A stretch of 24,753 nt of DNA from a virus. Made by a program: the position numbers and the translations under genes. How positions within the stretch are numbered: the stretch's first letter is position 1; each line of letters begins with the position of its first letter. Below the pieces are notes generated by a model. It was not told the DNA's origin. It saw nothing but the letters and a program-made list of their open reading frames with translations, and made no database searches. The stretch lies in the IMG/VR virus record IMGVR_UViG_3300038701_003675, positions 1 to 24,753 of that record. One strand, 5' to 3'. Shown piece by piece: positions 1 through 6,704 of this stretch.

Positions 1-2
1 AT

Positions 3-1934
3 GAATATGTAAGGGATGCTGGAAACAATGCTAAACTTTATGTTGATGGTGTTAAGGTTGGAGAAAAATTAGACGATGGAGCTATACGAGTTGGAGATGA
101 TCCTACCGGATTTGGAGTTAGTTCTTATTATATCTTAGGGGGTAACGGTATGTTACTTGAGGGTAAAATTAAGCGATGTGGAATGTGGAATTTTGCACCA
201 AGTGATCAACAAAGACAAGACAATAGGGATGGTAAAAAATTGCCGAGTCTCATGCTTCATGGATGTGGCGTTAACTTGGTTTCTTCATTCCAAGAGTCAG
301 GTTTTCCTTTAGATGTTTTTACAGATAATGGAGATGGTTCTTATACAGCAGGGAATAATGGCACTTCATGGCAAGGGTTTGAACAACCTGCTTCAGAAAG
401 GTTTCCTATTAAAGTTGGAGAAAAATATAGGCTTTCATTTGATTACACGTTGAACTCTGGAGTTAATGATCTTCAGTTATTTATTGGTAACGGAGGTGTT
501 GGTTCTAACTATGGTAATAACATTTTAACCGCTGTCGAAGGTTATAATGAAATAGAGTTTGAGATACTTGTTGAGCATAACCTTGCTAGGTTAGTGACTC
601 AAGTAAACAGCGTTTCAAACTTCACGGTTTCAAATGTAAGGTTAGAAAAAATAGGTTCTGCAATTGATCTTTCGTCTGGAAAAACAAACTATGGAGAAGA
701 ATTGGTAGAGAATGGTCATTTCGACAATGCAGATGGTTGGACTATTGGTACAGGCTGGAATATTTCTAATGGAGTAGCTAGTTGTAATGGAACACAAACC
801 GCATTTTCTGCAGTAGTGCTTCCAAACCTTTTTGAAACGTACAAAAACTATATTATAAAATATAGAGTAGACTCAATTAGTGCAGGGACCGTTAGAGTGT
901 TTGCTGGAGGAACCGCAGGAGGTGAATTTAGAAGTCAACCCGGAGTTTACTATGATATTTTAAGAAGTGTTGGTACTCCTGCATTATATATTGAAGGAAA
1001 CCCCGACTTTATTGGTGTTGTTGACAATGTAAGCGTTAAAGAAGTATCTGAATGGTACGATTTAAACTCAGGTATAAACTGTCTAACCAGAGCATTACTT
1101 AAACGTTGGAACGGTTTCGGAGAAAACAGGTATGGAGTTGAAAAAGAACCTAGTCTTTATCTAGAAGGACACGGTTCTTCAAACCATTTTTTAAATTCTG
1201 ACAATCCTGTCTCTCAAACAGTCACAGGACTTACCATTGGAGAAACTTATACTTTGAACGGTAAGGGAACTGGCATTATTGAATTGCTGCAAGTTGGGAC
1301 AAGTTTCAAAGCTGTATGTACAGAAGTTAGACCTGTGACCTTTATAGCAAGGTCTACAAGTGTTGATATTACCCTGAAAGGAGTATTTGATTGGGTCAAC
1401 TTAACGGATTCTTCACTTCCTTTTAATCACATTCCAACTTCTGGATCTAGTGTTGCAAAATCGGGTGATATATTTTTCCTGCAGAACATTCAAGCTAATG
1501 GCCTTATTGGAAAAACAAAAGGGTCTTGGTATATAGAATTTGGTAACGATTGTTACTTAAAGGATCGTCCAAGTGGATCACAATTTTTGTTGCTTACAGA
1601 AAATGTGGTCTCTGGACAATATTTAAAGTCGATCGGATTTTGGACCGCCGGAACAAACAACATTCAAATACGAGTATTTGACGAAGTTGCCAACCAAGAA
1701 TTAATTTCTACCAATATAGATATTAATGGAGCAAAGGTTCTTTTTACTTGGAATAACAATGAGCTTTTTATGTATGTGAATGGAGTATTGGTTAAGGTTT
1801 GGGAAGATATCATCTTGTTTCCGTATGAGCAAATTTATGATGCTCAATTAACGCATACCTATATAAGATTAAAGACAATGGCATTGACTGATAGATTCAT
1901 TCAATCTGCAGAAGCTATTGAATTAACAACTTAA
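3..1934 (+). CDS. Phage tail fibre / receptor-binding protein with LamG-like and carbohydrate-binding modules (5' partial)
   Basis: The reading frame is open from base 3, so the gene begins before the window; the first internal ATG (150) lies inside a domain and is not a credible start. 643 residues are visible. Residues 1-65 look like the end of a LamG/concanavalin-like fold (KLYVDGVKVGE, then ILGG and KIKRCGMWNF). Next come beta-rich modules of the CBM4_9 type; the clearest begins near residue 236 with ENGHFDNADGW. A second LamG-like unit near residues 530-620 carries FMYVNGVLVKVW. Such strings of sugar-binding modules are usual in adhesins at the phage tail tip, so I infer binding to the host surface polysaccharide. 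There is no signal peptide or autotransporter part in view. The gene is followed 11 bases later by a small gene on the same strand. A fibre role is likely; the exact receptor cannot be told. Confidence 0.7.
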   Translation, partial: EYVRDAGNNAKLYVDGVKVGEKLDDGAIRVGDDPTGFGVSSYYILGGNGMLLEGKIKRCGMWNFAPSDQQRQDNRDGKKLPSLMLHGCGVNLVSSFQESGFPLDVFTDNGDGSYTAGNNGTSWQGFEQPASERFPIKVGEKYRLSFDYTLNSGVNDLQLFIGNGGVGSNYGNNILTAVEGYNEIEFEILVEHNLARLVTQVNSVSNFTVSNVRLEKIGSAIDLSSGKTNYGEELVENGHFDNADGWTIGTGWNISNGVASCNGTQTAFSAVVLPNLFETYKNYIIKYRVDSISAGTVRVFAGGTAGGEFRSQPGVYYDILRSVGTPALYIEGNPDFIGVVDNVSVKEVSEWYDLNSGINCLTRALLKRWNGFGENRYGVEKEPSLYLEGHGSSNHFLNSDNPVSQTVTGLTIGETYTLNGKGTGIIELLQVGTSFKAVCTEVRPVTFIARSTSVDITLKGVFDWVNLTDSSLPFNHIPTSGSSVAKSGDIFFLQNIQANGLIGKTKGSWYIEFGNDCYLKDRPSGSQFLLLTENVVSGQYLKSIGFWTAGTNNIQIRVFDEVANQELISTNIDINGAKVLFTWNNNELFMYVNGVLVKVWEDIILFPYEQIYDAQLTHTYIRLKTMALTDRFIQSAEAIELTT

Positions 1935-1945
1935 AAATAAGATTT

Positions 1946-2494
1946 ATGAATGTTGTTTTTACATACAAAAGAACAGAAGCTTTTAGCTCTGGAGATCAAG
2001 AAAAGGTAGATGTAATTCCCTTTTCTCCAATTCCAGAAATGAGAACGGTAAAAGAATACGATGAGGAAGGAAAAGTTGTAGCCGCTACAATTCCGTATCA
2101 GGCTAATATTGAAACTCAAGAACAATTCGATTACATGAAAACCTTGCTGTCTCAGTTTGGAGAACTAAACATTATTGGCGTGTGGGATGATCAAGGAGAA
2201 ATTGTTGAGTTTGATACAACGAAATACTGTGATGCTCTAAAAGATATTGAGGAGTTCGAAGAGAAAGTTTTCATTAATGGAGAAGATTTTACAGGTAGGG
2301 AGGAAGAGTTTGAAAGAACTCCTCTAAAAAACGAGTCTGGAGAAGATATTATTATCAATGATGAACCTGTATATGAAGAGTTTACTTATAACAAAATCAA
2401 AGTATTAAAGTCAACCAGAAGGCCAACTTTAACAGAAGCTAAAAGCACAGATGTAAATGTGTTCAATAACGAGTTTAAACGAAAATTAAATTAA
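1946..2494 (+). CDS. Uncharacterised acidic phage protein between tail fibre and lysis genes
   Basis: A 182-aa acidic protein with no signal peptide and no membrane segment. I do not recognise the family. The sequence is rich in Glu/Asp and ends in a basic tail (FKRKLN). The middle carries a segment with alternating charged and beta-prone residues (GELNIIGVWDDQGEIVEFD). It starts 11 bases after the receptor-binding gene and ends 11 bases before the first membrane gene of the lysis cassette, so it is cotranscribed with the late genes. Position suggests a fibre chaperone or fibre-associated virion protein, by analogy with small genes after fibre genes in other tailed phages; nothing in the sequence proves it. 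Confidence 0.55.
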   Translation: MNVVFTYKRTEAFSSGDQEKVDVIPFSPIPEMRTVKEYDEEGKVVAATIPYQANIETQEQFDYMKTLLSQFGELNIIGVWDDQGEIVEFDTTKYCDALKDIEEFEEKVFINGEDFTGREEEFERTPLKNESGEDIIINDEPVYEEFTYNKIKVLKSTRRPTLTEAKSTDVNVFNNEFKRKLN

Positions 2495-2505
2495 ACCCTA
2501 TACTC

Positions 2506-2802
2506 ATGAAAAATCTAATTGACAAGATTGTGCGGTTTGTAATTCCTGCAAAAGATAAATTACAACATTATTATTTATGGAGCCTGATCTTTTTTGCTCT
2601 GGTCTTTGCTTTCGATGCTATTAACTATGTTTTTCCGCAAGTGACAATTTCGGATTGGTGGGCTTACGGACTAACAGTATTATCTGCCGCCGATAAAGAA
2701 ATCAGGCATGACTTGATTTTGAAAAAAGGTCATCCAAGTCTTAAGGATTTCATCTTTGGAATACTAATGGCCTCATTATTCATGCTTAATTCTATGCTTT
2801 AA
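2506..2802 (+). CDS. Small membrane protein with a YfiM/DUF2279-like pattern, lysis cassette
   Basis: 98 aa with hydrophobic segments around residues 25-45 and 82-97, and a weaker one near 52-60. The pattern DKLQH, then AADKEIRHD, then a Gly-rich turn and SLKDFIFG resembles the D-K-x-x-H ... K-E-x-x-D ... S-x-x-D-x-x-x-G signature of small YfiM/DUF2279-type envelope proteins that also occur in phage lysis regions. That assignment is by eye. The stop and the next start share an A (TAATG at 2800-2804), so translation is probably coupled to the holin candidate. It may be a holin, antiholin or envelope-associated accessory protein; I cannot choose between these. Confidence 0.55.
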   Translation: MKNLIDKIVRFVIPAKDKLQHYYLWSLIFFALVFAFDAINYVFPQVTISDWWAYGLTVLSAADKEIRHDLILKKGHPSLKDFIFGILMASLFMLNSML

Positions 2803-3188
2803 TGAAAGATATGTTAATCACATTCGCCAACAAGTATGGTGGCTTTGTAATAGGGGGGCTTGTAGGAGCTATTGTGCATAGATTAAGAAATACAATGAGT
2901 TTCAAAAAATTCTTAAGTGTACTTTTTATTTCTGCTTTTGTAGGGTTCTGCGTTGGGATTATTATGAAAAATTATCTAAATGCAAGTGACGAAGTAATAT
3001 TTGTTGTTTGCTCCATCTCAGGAGTTTTCTCAAAAGATATTTTAGACGAAATACAAGAATTTATTCAGAACCTATCAGTATTTGCAAAAAAATACTTGAG
3101 GATTAATGACGATTCCAAAAAGCCTCCAAAAAATCCAAATCAAAATAATTCAAATACTCCGGAAGAAGTAATTCCAGAAGTAGATTAA
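2802..3188 (+). CDS. Putative phage holin (two or three membrane segments)
   Basis: 128 aa. Hydrophobic segments lie at about residues 12-27, 37-56 and 65-77, with short loops, followed by an amphipathic helix and a polar Pro/Asn-rich tail (DDSKKPPKNPNQ, ending in acidic residues). This layout fits class I/III holins such as LydA-like families, which form the membrane lesion that starts lysis. It overlaps the preceding small membrane gene by one base and is followed 12 bases later by the DUF5675 candidate lysin. The holin call rests on size, topology and place; no family-specific motif was decisive. Confidence 0.6.
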   Translation: MKDMLITFANKYGGFVIGGLVGAIVHRLRNTMSFKKFLSVLFISAFVGFCVGIIMKNYLNASDEVIFVVCSISGVFSKDILDEIQEFIQNLSVFAKKYLRINDDSKKPPKNPNQNNSNTPEEVIPEVD

Positions 3189-3199
3189 AACCAAATATC

Positions 3200-3640
3200 A
3201 TGGGAAAACCAATTATAAAATTACATCGATTCAAACAAGATTGGAACCAAACGTCTGGAACTGTTACGGTTTTAGACGATGACAATGATCCCGTTTTCGC
3301 TTCCATTTCATTAGAAAGAGGATGGAGAAATAATCAAGTATCTGTGAGTTGCATTCCTGAAGGCGTTTACAGTGTTGTGCTTGAATATTCTAACAGGTTT
3401 AAAAAGGACCTATGGGAAATTAAGGATGTTCCCGGAAGATCAGAATGTAAATTCCATGCAGCCAACTTATGGAGTCAATTAAATGGTTGTGTTGCTTTAG
3501 GAACTTCTCCTAGAGACATCAATAACGATGGTTATTTAGATCCAGTTCGATCCAGAGATACAATGAAGGAGTTTCATCGTGTATTGGATGGCCATACTGA
3601 AGCATTGCTTATTATCACTACTGAACCAAACGTCAATTAA
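3200..3640 (+). CDS. DUF5675 family protein, candidate endolysin
   Basis: 146 aa matching the DUF5675 pattern from memory: SLERGWRNNQ (37-46), SCIPEGVY (50-57), WEIKDVPGRS (72-81), then KFHAANLWSQLNGCVALG (84-101). The H86-x-x-N ... GC97-x-x-L-G arrangement resembles the His/Cys active-site layout of the L,D-transpeptidase (YkuD) fold, so a peptidoglycan-directed activity is a reasonable inference, though DUF5675 is formally of unknown function. No signal peptide is present, so it would depend on a holin, and a holin-like gene lies directly upstream. No lysozyme, amidase or CHAP gene is in the window, which makes this the best candidate for the lytic enzyme. It is followed one base later by the spanin-like gene. 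Confidence 0.75.
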   Translation: MGKPIIKLHRFKQDWNQTSGTVTVLDDDNDPVFASISLERGWRNNQVSVSCIPEGVYSVVLEYSNRFKKDLWEIKDVPGRSECKFHAANLWSQLNGCVALGTSPRDINNDGYLDPVRSRDTMKEFHRVLDGHTEALLIITTEPNVN

Positions 3641-3641
3641 A

Positions 3642-3998
3642 ATGCTTGGATCTATCTGGAAATTAATTCTTTCTCAACCAACGAAAGTAAAAGTACTTTT
3701 AGTGGTAATTGCATTACTCAGTTTAACCTCTCTTGCATATCTAGGTCAATATGCTTACATGAAGAGAAAACTTTTCATAGAGTATAAAGGAAAAGTGAAA
3801 AGGCTAGAATTAGAGTTGGAGGAATCAAGCAAAAGAGAACAGCAAAGTATCAATATTGCTAGAAAAAAAACGCAATCAATTAATACTAAAAGATTAAGTA
3901 TAGACAATAAACTCAAAGAAGATGAAAAAATTATTGATAACGATTCTATTACTGACGATGACATCCGTAGTTTTATCGCAAAGCATAAAGAAAGATAG
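3642..3998 (+). CDS. Inner-membrane spanin-like protein (i-spanin candidate)
   Basis: The ATG at 3642 follows the DUF5675 stop by one base and gives 118 aa; an upstream GTG frame would run inside the previous gene and is less likely. A basic N-terminus is followed by one membrane segment (about residues 18-37) and then a highly charged, Lys/Glu-rich, coiled-coil-like region to the end. That is the architecture of Rz-type inner-membrane spanins, which act with an outer-membrane partner in the last step of lysis in Gram-negative hosts. The next gene starts inside its last 77 bases in another frame, as in Rz/Rz1 pairs. The call is from topology and context, not sequence similarity. Confidence 0.55.
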   Translation: MLGSIWKLILSQPTKVKVLLVVIALLSLTSLAYLGQYAYMKRKLFIEYKGKVKRLELELEESSKREQQSINIARKKTQSINTKRLSIDNKLKEDEKIIDNDSITDDDIRSFIAKHKER

Positions 3999-4290
3999 TG
4001 TAACTGTTGGCAAGAAAACCTTCAAGTCAATAATGAAGGAAAGCCGAAAATGTGATTCTCTAAAAGTTGCTCATACTAAAAAGAGCATTCTTTTACAAGA
4101 CTTAATAAAAAGCAACTTAACCATGTTTAATGATTTGGAGCGTGAAAGAAAGTTGAGAGAATCTTTGCAATTACAACTGAAATCAACAAATAAGGACTTG
4201 TTAAGACTCTCTAAAAAGAGAAGTAATAGCTGGCTCTATGGAATTGGAGGTGCAGCACTTGGTATAATTATTTATTCATCGGTTAAATGA
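3922..4290 (+). CDS. Exported membrane protein overlapping the spanin gene (possible spanin partner)
   Basis: 122 aa starting 77 bases inside the preceding gene in a different frame. Residues 1-20 form a clear signal sequence (MKKLLITILLLTM...VVLSQ). The middle is charged and helix-prone, and residues 102-120 form a C-terminal membrane segment (WLYGIGGAALGIII). There is no Cys after the signal sequence, so it is not a usual Rz1 lipoprotein; two hydrophobic ends joined by a coiled region instead recall a unimolecular spanin without a lipobox. Its stop overlaps the next start (ATGA at 4287-4290). The link to lysis rests on position and topology. It could also be an unrelated phage envelope protein. 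Confidence 0.55.
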   Translation: MKKLLITILLLTMTSVVLSQSIKKDSVTVGKKTFKSIMKESRKCDSLKVAHTKKSILLQDLIKSNLTMFNDLERERKLRESLQLQLKSTNKDLLRLSKKRSNSWLYGIGGAALGIIIYSSVK

Positions 4291-5054
4291 CATTGGACTT
4301 CAAAATAGCCACATCTTGGAACGACTTAAACGACTGGCAGTTAAAGAAAATTGCTAGTATCATTTTTTCTCAAGAAGAGAACAAAGTGCAGTCTTTTCTA
4401 TTGGTGGCTTACTTGTTTATTGTAAAACCAACCTTCAAAAATGTATTTAAGTTCTTCCGTTTATTGCGTCAGGTCCGATTTTCAGAACTTAAAGAGTACG
4501 CATCATTTCTTTATGTAGAGACCGATTTAACCAAGTTCTCCAAAAAAGTAAACGGTTTGTACGGTCCGGATGATCGGCTTGCAAATATCTCTGTAAATGA
4601 GTTCTCTTATGCCGATGTGTTTTATTACCGATGGGCAAAGGAACGACATATCCATGACCTTAACAGAATGGTTTCTGTTCTCTACAGGCCAAAGCGAAAG
4701 GACTTAGAAGTAAAGAAGGACATCCGAAAACCATTCATAAAGGAAGAGTTGAAATATCATTCTGCGATCGTAGAACAAATGCCAAGAGAAGTGAAACTTA
4801 CGATAGCGATGGCTTTTCAAGGAACCAGAGAAAAGTTGTCCGAAAGATATCCTCATGTATTCAGAAAAGGAAGTGGATCCGGAAAGTATGTCCCTTTTAC
4901 AAAAATCATCAATTCTATGTCCAGGAGTGAAAATCAACCTTTTGGAGATTTTTACAAGACAGGCGAAGCAAATATGTATGACTTCCTTGATGTCTTAGAG
5001 GAAGAATTGATCGTTCAAAAGAAAAGAGAGAAAAACGCAAAATCAAAAAAATGA
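4287..5054 (+). CDS. Tail assembly chaperone-like protein (lambda G-like by position)
   Basis: 255 aa, soluble, helix-rich and basic, with no signal peptide. The opening (DFKIATSWNDLNDWQLKKIA) resembles the 'SW-x-x-L-x-x-x-Q-L' start of proteins found in tail regions of Bacteroidota phages; I know no assigned function for them. The C-terminus is very lysine-rich. The last codons form an A AAA AAA heptamer (5045-5051) read in frame as AAA AAA and followed at once by TGA; the next ORF lies in the -1 frame. This recalls the slip that makes lambda G-GT tail chaperones. The gene start overlaps the previous stop by ATGA. The chaperone role is inferred from this layout and the tail context. Confidence 0.5.
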   Translation: MTLDFKIATSWNDLNDWQLKKIASIIFSQEENKVQSFLLVAYLFIVKPTFKNVFKFFRLLRQVRFSELKEYASFLYVETDLTKFSKKVNGLYGPDDRLANISVNEFSYADVFYYRWAKERHIHDLNRMVSVLYRPKRKDLEVKKDIRKPFIKEELKYHSAIVEQMPREVKLTIAMAFQGTREKLSERYPHVFRKGSGSGKYVPFTKIINSMSRSENQPFGDFYKTGEANMYDFLDVLEEELIVQKKREKNAKSKK

Positions 5055-5560
5055 GAGTTGTAACATACAAAACGATTCATGATTATTTTAAGACTCTAGG
5101 AGAAAACCACAAAACTATTGAGACTTTCGTTGGATATTCTCCTGAAGAACTAGCTGTTCAAATGGGAAAATTGAAAGGTTTCAAGACACCTATGATGGTA
5201 TTGTTTAATTACGAGGGAAAACTAGATGGAAACCAACAAAGAACATTTGCAACTAGAACCATCTCATTTGCTATTTTAAAAACAGTTGTAAAGCCGGATA
5301 ATTTCACAGAACAATACAATGCAATTGCAGAATCTGAGGTTTTAGGACTTTCTGTTCTATCAAGAATAAACTATGATAGCAAGTGTAAGAATGTAGAATG
5401 GTTACACAACAATTTTCTCAAAGAAAGTGTCCGGTTCAATGAGATCAAGTTCAAAGGCAAAGAGGCTTTATTCGGCATGGAATTCTTCTTCGATTTAAAA
5501 ACTCCAGAGCCATTAGTTATTGAAGAAAATAACTGGAATGATATAGGAGAAAGTAATTAA
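5051..5560 (+). CDS. Uncharacterised tail-region protein, -1 frame partner of the chaperone-like gene
   Basis: 169 aa, soluble, mixed alpha/beta, no export signal, not recognised. It has its own ATG overlapping the previous stop (ATGA at 5051-5054) and could be made alone or, after a -1 slip on the A7 tract, as an extension of the upstream protein. The order resembles lambda G then T, but the tape measure does not follow directly: a 3.3-kb accessory block lies between. A beta-strand-rich C-terminal half (NEIKFKGKEALFGMEFFFDL) also fits a tail-terminator type of protein. Two terminators follow, so this is the last gene of the first late transcript. Confidence 0.5.
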   Translation: MRVVTYKTIHDYFKTLGENHKTIETFVGYSPEELAVQMGKLKGFKTPMMVLFNYEGKLDGNQQRTFATRTISFAILKTVVKPDNFTEQYNAIAESEVLGLSVLSRINYDSKCKNVEWLHNNFLKESVRFNEIKFKGKEALFGMEFFFDLKTPEPLVIEENNWNDIGESN

Positions 5561-5580
5561 GATTTTGTATCTTAGACCTA

Positions 5581-5605
5581 TGTTGCAAAATGCAACACTT
5601 TTTCT
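5581..5605 (+). terminator. First of two tandem terminators after the 5051 gene
   Basis: A perfect 7-bp inverted repeat TGTTGCA / TGCAACA (5581-5587 and 5591-5597) with an AAA loop, followed by CTTTTT and more T-rich sequence. It lies 21 bases after the stop of the tail-region gene. Confidence 0.6.
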
Positions 5606-5622
5606 TTTTCATAGCAATTTTT

Positions 5623-5647
5623 CGCTCCTTAACGGGAGCGTTTTTTT
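5623..5647 (+). terminator. Strong rho-independent terminator
   Basis: Stem CGCTCC (5623-5628) with GGAGCG (5635-5640), loop TTAACG, then seven T residues. Together with the preceding hairpin it closes the first late operon and separates it from the accessory cassette. Confidence 0.85.
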
Positions 5648-5716
5648 GTGATTGAGTTTTATTTTACAGTCTAAATTATCTATGTAAACTTTTTAATGAA
5701 ATACAAATTTCACCAT

Positions 5717-5748
5717 TTTGTTTACAAAGGATTTAGAAAATACATTTT
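5717..5748 (+). promoter_or_regulatory. Candidate Bacteroidota-type promoter for the response regulator
   Basis: TTTG at 5717-5720, a 20-base spacer, then TACATTTT at 5741-5748, which matches the TAnnTTTG -7 consensus at every fixed position but the last. The gene starts 25 bases further on. The match is by eye, and AT-rich DNA gives chance matches. Confidence 0.45.
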
Positions 5749-5773
5749 ACATTTACCCAAAAGAAATTCATAA

Positions 5774-6427
5774 ATGTCTAAGATAGAGGTGCATATTGCT
5801 GATGATCATCCTACAGTTGTAGAAGGCTTCAAAGCTTTAATGAAAGCTCATAATATAAGTGTATCTGGAACTTCTTATAACGGAGAACAAACAATTAAAT
5901 GGTTTAAAGATCAATCGGCAGATGTATTAATACTGGACATTTCAATGCCAAAAAAAAATGGATTTGAAGTATTACGATTTTTAAAAAATAAAAATCAAAA
6001 AACGATAATTGTATCAGGTTATCTAACGGATCATTTTGTTAGAGAAAGTTTACAATTAGGAGCTCTTGGATATGTAAGTAAGAGGGATACGGCTTCTTGT
6101 ATTATAGAAGCAATTTATAGTGTGATACGAGGAGAACAATACTTAAGTAAAGAAGTTATTGATACTACTGCAAATTCTATTGAATTAAGATTGGATAATG
6201 AACAAGAATTAGAACAAGAACTAGCTCACTTAGGATTGTCTACAAAAGAAATTGAGGTGTTTAAGCTAGTTGCTAGAAACTACTCTTCTGATGAAATAGC
6301 TGATGAGTTAGATGTTACAGGAAATACCATAAGAACATATTTCAAAAGGATACGTGATAAATTAAAGATAAAAAAAATGATAGGAGTTGTTCGTTATGTA
6401 TACGAACAAGGATATTATAAAAAATAA
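5774..6427 (+). CDS. Orphan NarL/LuxR-family response regulator in the phage accessory region
   Basis: 217 aa. An N-terminal receiver domain (residues 3-120) carries D10/D11, the phosphoacceptor D55 (VLILDISMP), S81 (IIVSGY) and K103 (YVSK), so phosphorylation looks intact. A C-terminal LuxR-type helix-turn-helix spans about 155-212 (LSTKEIEVFKLVARNYSS, then DEIADELDVTGNTIRTY). Such proteins bind DNA as dimers once phosphorylated by a histidine kinase. No kinase gene is in the window, so it would have to listen to a host kinase, to another signal, or to small phosphodonors. It sits alone behind two terminators and a promoter-like site, and a weak terminator follows, so it may be expressed apart from the phage late genes. 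Confidence 0.93.
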   Translation: MSKIEVHIADDHPTVVEGFKALMKAHNISVSGTSYNGEQTIKWFKDQSADVLILDISMPKKNGFEVLRFLKNKNQKTIIVSGYLTDHFVRESLQLGALGYVSKRDTASCIIEAIYSVIRGEQYLSKEVIDTTANSIELRLDNEQELEQELAHLGLSTKEIEVFKLVARNYSSDEIADELDVTGNTIRTYFKRIRDKLKIKKMIGVVRYVYEQGYYKK

Positions 6428-6452
6428 ATACTAACATATAAGTTGTTTACAG

Positions 6453-6487
6453 TGAATACTTAAAAGTACTTCATAGTGGTTTTTTTT
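6453..6487 (+). terminator. Possible weak terminator after the response regulator
   Basis: TGAA-TACTT (6453-6461) pairs with AAGTA and TTCA (6464-6468, 6470-6473) around a two-base loop, with one bulged C. A run of T residues starts at 6480, several bases after the stem, and the stem is AT-rich, so termination may be partial. Confidence 0.35.
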
Positions 6488-6524
6488 GCCTAATTTTAGG
6501 GTTTTAATCTTAAAATTTAATACC

Positions 6525-6704
6525 ATGAAAAAACTAATAATTTTCTTTGCAGTACTATTTGCATTCTCTTTGACATCTTGTACAGATTTAATTTCAGAAG
6601 ACGATGAAACAATCTTACAAACACAAGCAATTGACAAAGACGACTCGGTTAATCCAGGAGGGTCAGGACAAGGAGGGGAAGAAGGAGAAAACGAAGAAGG
6701 TTAG
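6525..6704 (+). CDS. Small acidic outer-membrane-type lipoprotein
   Basis: 59 aa from the ATG at 6525. A lipoprotein signal (MKKLIIFFAVLFAFS) ends in a lipobox LTSC with the acylated Cys near residue 19. The mature part is short and acidic (ISEDDETI), then Gly/Glu-rich (PGGSGQGGEEG). Bacteroidota lipoproteins with acidic residues after the Cys are often surface-exposed, but the acidic stretch here is not directly next to the Cys. A longer frame starting further upstream would mask the signal peptide and is rejected. The four-helix membrane protein starts inside this gene in another frame. Function unknown; lipoprotein morons commonly alter the lysogen surface, which is inference here. Confidence 0.7.
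   Translation: MKKLIIFFAVLFAFSLTSCTDLISEDDETILQTQAIDKDDSVNPGGSGQGGEEGENEEG

Noticed and set aside
150-1934. Start of the tail-fibre gene at the ATG at 150
   Set aside because: The same frame is open back to base 3 and the residues before 150 continue a LamG-like domain, so the gene starts outside the window.
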